Positions 60,476 to 64,000 of a stretch of DNA of 64,000 nt are shown here, one piece after another. Positions within the stretch are counted from its first letter, which is position 1; each line of letters starts with the position of its first letter. This DNA comes from Thermomonas sp. (lineage in GTDB: Bacteria; Pseudomonadota; Gammaproteobacteria; Xanthomonadales; Xanthomonadaceae): assembly GCF_019104945.1 (NCBI RefSeq), contig NZ_JAHRWW010000004.1, positions 1 to 64,000 of the forward strand, given 5' to 3'. The position numbers were made by a program, and so were the translations under genes. The notes beneath the pieces are model-generated. The model searched no databases and had not been told where the DNA came from. It worked only from the letters and a program-made list of their open reading frames with translations.

Positions 60476-61347
60476 GCGTAGGTTCCTTTCATGGTGGCAA
60501 CAAACAGATCCGCGATGCTGGGAGTGCGGGTTTCACCCAATGCTGCAAGCTGTTCGGCGTTTGCGCCGTCAAACAGCATCACCGTTTTACCAAATGGCAG
60601 GCTGCGTTCGTCGATAGGCTGAAGTGCGCGTGCGGCATCGAGCTTGTCGGCATTGACGAGCACTTCGCAGTAGCGTTCGCCAAGGGTATCCATGGCGGCA
60701 CTGAGCGAAATTTTACCGCCGCGTATGAACATCACATCGGTGAGGATGTGTTCCACCTCTTCCACCTGATGGGTGGTGATGAGGATGGTTTTTTCGTCAT
60801 CAAAATAGTCTTCTAGTAGACGCTGGTAGAACTGTTTGCGATACAGAATATCGAGGCCAAGGGTAGGTTCGTCCAAGACCAGAAGGCGGGCATCGATGGC
60901 CATCACCAGCGCCAAATGCAGTTGCACGATCATGCCTTTGGACATTTCACGCACTTTCATTGTGGGCTTGAGCTGGGTGCCTTCTAAAAAGCGCTGGCAG
61001 CGTGCGGCATCAAAGCGCGGGTGCACACCCGCCACAAATTCAATGGCTTGTGCCACCGTGATCCAGCGCGGCAGCACCGCCACGTCAGCAATAAAGCAAA
61101 CGTCATTCATCAGCGCATCGCGCTGGGTGCGTGGGTCTTTGCCGAGTATCTTTAGGTCGCCGTCAAATGGAATTAGGCCGAGAATGGCTTTGAGCGCGGT
61201 GGTTTTGCCCGCACCATTTGGCCCGATCAGGCCAACGATACGGCCCGCAGGGATATCGAAGGTGGTGTTGTCCAGCGCCAACGTGTTTTTGTAGCTCTTG
61301 CGCAAGCCTTTGGCGGACACAAGGATGGTGTTTGAGTCAGTGCTCAT
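60472..61347 (-). CDS. ABC transporter ATPase
   Basis: A 291-residue ATPase with Walker A GPNGAGKTT, signature EMSKGMIVQL and Walker B LLVLDEPT, plus switch His in ITTHQV. The signature is SKGM rather than SGGQ, common in drug- and bacitracin-type exporters. It is preceded by a G-rich ribosome site and starts within the gntR stop (ATGA). It powers the permease encoded just downstream. A start 12 bases earlier is possible but overlaps gntR more. Confidence 0.88.
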   Translation of the reverse strand: MSTDSNTILVSAKGLRKSYKNTLALDNTTFDIPAGRIVGLIGPNGAGKTTALKAILGLIPFDGDLKILGKDPRTQRDALMNDVCFIADVAVLPRWITVAQAIEFVAGVHPRFDAARCQRFLEGTQLKPTMKVREMSKGMIVQLHLALVMAIDARLLVLDEPTLGLDILYRKQFYQRLLEDYFDDEKTILITTHQVEEVEHILTDVMFIRGGKISLSAAMDTLGERYCEVLVNADKLDAARALQPIDERSLPFGKTVMLFDGANAEQLAALGETRTPSIADLFVATMKGTYA

Positions 61348-61715
61348 TTCGCCCCCCATTTATTCTTGGGATCAAGGAGTTCGTCGATGGTCAGGCCTAG
61401 GCGCTGGATGCGTTCCAACATCTGCGGCCATTCTTCGGTTAAAAAGCGCTCGCGTTCGCTGCTTAATAACCGCGCATTTGCACCGTCTGTTACAAACATG
61501 CCTAAGCCTCTGCGTTTTTCGACCAGCTGCTCGTCCACCAATTCTTGGTAGGCGCGCGACACGGTGATGGGGTTGAGTTGATATTCCGCAGCCACTTGCC
61601 GCACTGAAGGCAGCGCGTCGCCGGGTTTGAGGGCTCCGTCTAGCATCATGGCAACAACGCGTTCCTTGAGCTGACGGTAAATTGGAGCGCCATCGCTCCA
61701 TTCAACGGCAGTCAT
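61344..61715 (-). CDS. YtrA-type GntR family repressor
   Basis: A 123-residue regulator with a winged helix at residues 12-75 (APIYRQLKERVVAMMLDGAL, then LPSVRQVAAEYQLNPITVSRAY; quoted as PIYRQLKERV and LPSVRQVAAEYQLN) and only a short C-terminal helical tail. This is the YtrA subfamily, which represses its own ABC-transporter operon. GGAG precedes ATG 61715; the frame is open to 61775. The matching palindrome lies at 61982-62003 over the promoter of the operon. Confidence 0.9.
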   Translation of the reverse strand: MTAVEWSDGAPIYRQLKERVVAMMLDGALKPGDALPSVRQVAAEYQLNPITVSRAYQELVDEQLVEKRRGLGMFVTDGANARLLSSERERFLTEEWPQMLERIQRLGLTIDELLDPKNKWGAK

Positions 61716-61719
61716 ATGA

Positions 61720-61956
61720 TTAGCTCCGGGGAGAGAATGAGAAAAATGGGATGCGGATGGACTGGTGCACTGCACGCTTAACGGCGCGCGCCGAGGCTTC
61801 CGCGTTTTCGGCGGTGGATTCAGCGTGGCGGAGTGCCGAAAGTTCGGCGGCTTCCGTTGATAACGAGGCGGCCGATGAGGACACCAGCAATAGAGTTGCC
61901 AAGACGGCTCCGCTCGATAACAGTGCGGTGAGGGAGTTGTGGAGCTTGCGGTTCAT
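61720..61956 (-). CDS. Small exported protein heading the GntR-ABC operon
   Basis: A 78-residue protein with a hydrophobic signal (LTALLSSGAVLATLLLVSSSAAS) followed by an Ala/Glu/Arg-rich helix (ELSALRHAESTAENAEASARAVKRAV, quoted as ELSALRHAESTAENAE). AGGAG precedes ATG 61956. Its stop lies 4 bases before the gntR start, so it is the first gene of the operon. No family is recognised. The frame is open upstream to 62037 across the promoter, which is not expected to be translated. A role as exported accessory peptide is inferred. Confidence 0.6.
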   Translation of the reverse strand: MNRKLHNSLTALLSSGAVLATLLLVSSSAASLSTEAAELSALRHAESTAENAEASARAVKRAVHQSIRIPFFSFSPRS

Positions 61957-61981
61957 GAGGAACTCCTGCTCTGGGTGTTTG

Positions 61982-62021
61982 GTGTTGTAGGCAACTATAA
62001 CACTAGAAAATTGCGTGTCAA
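61982..62021 (-). promoter_or_regulatory. Promoter and GntR operator of the ABC-transporter operon
   Basis: On the minus strand TTGACA (complement of 62016-62021) and TATAGT (complement of 61994-61999) are 16 bases apart, a near-consensus sigma-70 promoter. An imperfect palindrome GTGTTGTAG-N4-CTATAACAC (61982-62003, 8 of 9 matching) covers the -10 and start site, as expected for a YtrA-type repressor. Confidence 0.82.
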
Positions 62022-62142
62022 GCAAAAATTGCCCCAACTAATGGCAGGGGGTAAAGGATTGCTCAGCGCGGCATCTGCACCGACAATAGGCGGTCTCGTT
62101 GCGATGGCATCGCAGCAATAACCAAGCCAACTGGAGAGCACC

Positions 62143-63060
62143 TTGATCAAGTTGTCCGTGCGCGTGCTGGGTGTCTTATTGGCATCGGTTTTCACGCTTC
62201 AATATGCGGTTGCGCAAGACGCGGCTCCAAGCAGTGAGCGTGACAAAGTGGGCTATATGCTGGGCTTGGATGCTGGCCGCGCAGTGGGGCCGGGCTATCC
62301 CGAGCTTGATTTGGCCGCTTTTCAACGCGCGGTTGAGTCAACGTTAAATGGCGATGCGCCGCTGCTCTCAATTGAAGACGCGCGAAAAACCAGCCAAGCG
62401 CTCATGGCCAACATCATTGCGCGCAGTAGCGGCAAACCAGGCGCGGCGCTGGATCGTGAAAAGGCGGGGCTGCTGATGGGCACCACCACCGCACGAACCC
62501 TCATCAACGCCCGCGGACAGTTTGATATGCCCATGTTTATGCGCGGGCTAAAAGACGGCGCAGTTCCACCGAGTAAGCCGCTGATGGATGCCGCTGAAGT
62601 CGAGCAGGTGCGTGGTGCTCTTGCCGCGCGTCTGGCCACGGTGCAGGCCGATCAGCGCAAACAGCAGGGGGAAACGGCGCAGCAGGAAGAACAGGCGTTC
62701 TTCGCCAAAAACAAGCTGGTGAAAGGCGTGTTTACCACGCCAAGCGGGTTGCAGTACAGCGTGTTGCGGCAGGGCAATGGCGTGCGTCCCAAGCCGGGGC
62801 AGCGCGTGCGCGTGAACTATGTCGGCACCCTGCTTAACGGCAAAAAGTTTGATAGCTCGTATGATCGCGGCGAGCCTGCCGAGTTCAGCCTAGATCAGGT
62901 GATCAAAGGTTGGACTGAAGGCGTTGGCATGATGCCAATTGGTGCAAAATACCGCTTCTGGGTACCGGCGGCGCTGGGCTACGGTGAACGTGGCGCGGGC
63001 CGTGATATCCCCCCCAATGCCACATTGATGTTCGATGTGGAACTGTTAGGCGTGGAATAA
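62143..63060 (+). CDS. FKBP-type peptidyl-prolyl isomerase, periplasmic (Mip/FkpA-like)
   Basis: A 305-residue precursor starting with TTG at 62143, with GGAG 6 bases upstream. A Sec signal (VRVLGVLLASVFTLQYAVA) leads to two FKBP_N-like helical units (DKVGYMLGLDAGRAV and KAGLLMGTTTARTL), then a C-terminal FKBP domain (VRVNYVGTLLNGKKFDSSYDRGEPAEF; quoted as VNYVGTLLNGKKFDSSYDRG) with VIKGWTEGVGMMP and YGERGAGRDIPPNATL. It catalyses proline isomerisation and acts as a periplasmic chaperone, probably as a dimer. A duplicated helical N-terminal unit makes it longer than usual. Confidence 0.9.
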   Translation: MIKLSVRVLGVLLASVFTLQYAVAQDAAPSSERDKVGYMLGLDAGRAVGPGYPELDLAAFQRAVESTLNGDAPLLSIEDARKTSQALMANIIARSSGKPGAALDREKAGLLMGTTTARTLINARGQFDMPMFMRGLKDGAVPPSKPLMDAAEVEQVRGALAARLATVQADQRKQQGETAQQEEQAFFAKNKLVKGVFTTPSGLQYSVLRQGNGVRPKPGQRVRVNYVGTLLNGKKFDSSYDRGEPAEFSLDQVIKGWTEGVGMMPIGAKYRFWVPAALGYGERGAGRDIPPNATLMFDVELLGVE

Positions 63061-63083
63061 GTCCAACAGAATTAACCTCACTA

Positions 63084-63109
63084 GCCGGTGTTTCAAAACC
63101 GGCCCTTTT
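63084..63109 (+). terminator. Likely terminator after the first FKBP gene
   Basis: GCCGGTGTTT and AAAACCGGC (63084-63103) form a bulged stem followed by CCTTTTC. Confidence 0.6.
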
Positions 63110-63133
63110 CATGCTTTTTGGAGCCTTGTACAC

Positions 63134-63904
63134 ATGAAGTCGTTCGCCCGGACCACCCTTCTAGCATCTGCCATGATGCTGGCCCTTTCTGCCTGCAACG
63201 CGCAGCAGAAACCCGTTGATGTCTCGGCGACGGGCGCAGCAGCCGACAGCAGCAAGAAAGATATCGCTGGGCTTGCGAATGAAAAAGAGCAGGTGAGCTA
63301 CACCATCGGCATGGCCATGGGTAAGCAGTTGGCCGACATCAAAGACGAGGTCAACTTGGACACAGTGCTGAAAGCCCTGAAGACCGAAATGAGCGGTGGC
63401 AAGGCACTGATCAGCGACGAACAAGCGCAGCAGATCATGCAGGAGTTTGGCCAGAAGATGCAGGCCAAGCAAATTGCCAAAATGATGGAAGCGGCCAAGG
63501 CTAACGAAGCGAAGGGCGAGAAGTTCTTGGCTGAAAACGGCAAGAAGGCTGGGGTTGTCACCACCGCATCGGGCTTGCAGTATCAAGTGCTGACCGAAGG
63601 CAAGGGCGCTAAGCCCGGTGCAGAAGACGGCGTGAAGGTGAACTACAAGGGCTCTCTGATCGACGGCACCGAGTTTGATAGTTCCTACAAGCGTGGCGAA
63701 CCCGCCGTACTGCCGCTGAATGGCGTGATTCCGGGCTGGTCGGAAGGCCTGCAACTGATGCCGGTAGGCAGCAAGTTCAAGTTCTGGATTCCGGCAAAGC
63801 TGGCTTATGGCGAACAAGCCCCGCCGGTGATCGGCCCGAACCAAATGCTTGAGTTTGAAGTTGAGCTGCTGGAAATTGTGAAGAAGAAACCCGCCAGCAA
63901 CTAA
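63134..63904 (+). CDS. FKBP-type peptidyl-prolyl isomerase lipoprotein
   Basis: A 256-residue lipoprotein precursor (ASAMMLALSAC, lipidated Cys) with an FKBP_N helical region (NEKEQVSYTIGMAMGKQL) and Lys/Glu-rich linker helix, then an FKBP domain (VNYKGSLIDGTEFDSSYKRG, VIPGWSEGLQLMP, FWIPAKLAYGEQ). It resembles FkpA/Mip proteins anchored in the outer membrane. It lies 73 bases after the previous FKBP gene, separated by a stem-loop. The two copies differ in anchoring and N-terminal length, which suggests distinct clients. Confidence 0.92.
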   Translation: MKSFARTTLLASAMMLALSACNAQQKPVDVSATGAAADSSKKDIAGLANEKEQVSYTIGMAMGKQLADIKDEVNLDTVLKALKTEMSGGKALISDEQAQQIMQEFGQKMQAKQIAKMMEAAKANEAKGEKFLAENGKKAGVVTTASGLQYQVLTEGKGAKPGAEDGVKVNYKGSLIDGTEFDSSYKRGEPAVLPLNGVIPGWSEGLQLMPVGSKFKFWIPAKLAYGEQAPPVIGPNQMLEFEVELLEIVKKKPASN

Positions 63905-63915
63905 TGGCATGATGA

Positions 63916-63951
63916 AGCCCGGGCGCGCCGCGCGTGCGCCCGGGCTTTGTT
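63916..63951 (+). terminator. Rho-independent terminator after the FKBP lipoprotein gene
   Basis: AGCCCGGGCGC (63916-63926) pairs exactly with GCGCCCGGGCT (63936-63946), followed by TTGTT. Confidence 0.88.
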
Positions 63952-63969
63952 CGTTTGAGGAGTACGCCG

Positions 63970-64000
63970 ATGCCCGCGCTTGAAGAAAAATTGATTGATC
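63970..64000 (+). CDS. Start of a gene cut by the window end, possibly slyX
   Basis: ATG at 63970 follows GAGGAG and opens MPALEEKLID, which continues past the window. The start resembles SlyX proteins (a coiled coil beginning with LE..L..LE), and in E. coli slyX lies beside FKBP genes slyD and fkpA. Ten codons are too few for a firm call. Confidence 0.35.
   Translation, partial: MPALEEKLID

Noticed and set aside
62133-62141. TTGATCAA at the FKBP gene start as an FNR box
   Set aside because: The two halves have no N4 spacer and it overlaps the start codon; the resemblance is coincidental.
1-64000. CRISPR arrays, tRNA or rRNA genes, insertion sequences
   Set aside because: No regularly spaced repeats, cloverleaf-like segments, transposase ORFs or target-site duplications were noticed; small RNAs cannot be excluded by reading.

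Overview
The window looks like a chromosome segment of a GC-rich gammaproteobacterium, most likely of the Xanthomonadales/Lysobacterales. The reasons are the gene families present, a Xanthomonad-style intergenic stem-loop repeat at 50521-50626, and the serC-pheA-hisC-aroA gene order. This placement is inference; there is no rRNA or tRNA in the window to confirm it. No CRISPR array, insertion sequence or prophage was seen. Coding density is high and no gene-free stretch exceeds about 230 bases.

Layout. 1-337: partial ChaN-like lipoprotein, divergent from a fused isobutyryl-CoA mutase (icmF, 425-3865). 3946-5854: small unknown protein and a PAS-PAS-PAS-GGDEF protein. 5851-8596: reverse-strand cassette of a small membrane protein, a zinc-ribbon membrane protein and an SPFH/SHOCT protein. 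8775-9373: VapBC-type toxin-antitoxin pair. 9432-17402: Tsx-like outer-membrane protein, GH20 hexosaminidase, Pat-like acyl-CoA synthetase/GNAT fusion, CynX-type transporter and a lipase-like hydrolase. 17471-22677: tricorn-like protease, LD-carboxypeptidase and a SprA-type putative metalloprotease. 22885-25547: deoC-deoB-deoD nucleoside salvage operon. 25609-28617: small orphan, DUF2249 protein, FmdE-like protein, methyltransferase and acyltransferase.

28681-39475 is a nitrous-oxide reduction island. nosZ-nosR-nosD-nosF-nosY-nosL lie on the minus strand. Divergent from nosZ are a tethered cytochrome c, an ApbE/NosX-like protein, a cytochrome b561 and a small cysteine-tailed protein. Electrons probably pass from quinol through the cytochrome b, NosR (a flavin/iron-sulfur membrane protein) and cytochrome c to periplasmic NosZ, while NosD/F/Y/L supply copper and sulfur for the Cu clusters. 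FNR/DNR-like boxes lie in front of nosZ/cytochrome c, the cysteine-tailed protein, DUF2249-fmdE and, unexpectedly, the deo operon. At the last three the box sits at a class II (about -41.5) distance from a plausible -10, which suggests one anaerobic or NO-responsive regulon across 22.8-39.5 kb. The regulator itself is not in the window.

39539-50506 is rich in peptidases and secreted proteins: M14-like, DUF885, M13 and M1 peptidases, a peroxiredoxin, an Arg/Gln/Pro-rich secreted protein and a second GH20 enzyme. 50736-53890: TetR regulator, degenerate Mrr-like membrane protein, phasin-like protein, tandem-FHA membrane protein and a polyhydroxyalkanoate-system protein. 54011-58671: serC-pheA-hisC-aroA with overlapping junctions and a terminator. 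58724-61956: YggN-like lipoprotein and an ABC-transporter/YtrA-type GntR operon behind a strong promoter with an overlapping operator. 62143-64000: two FKBP prolyl isomerases and the first codons of a probable slyX.
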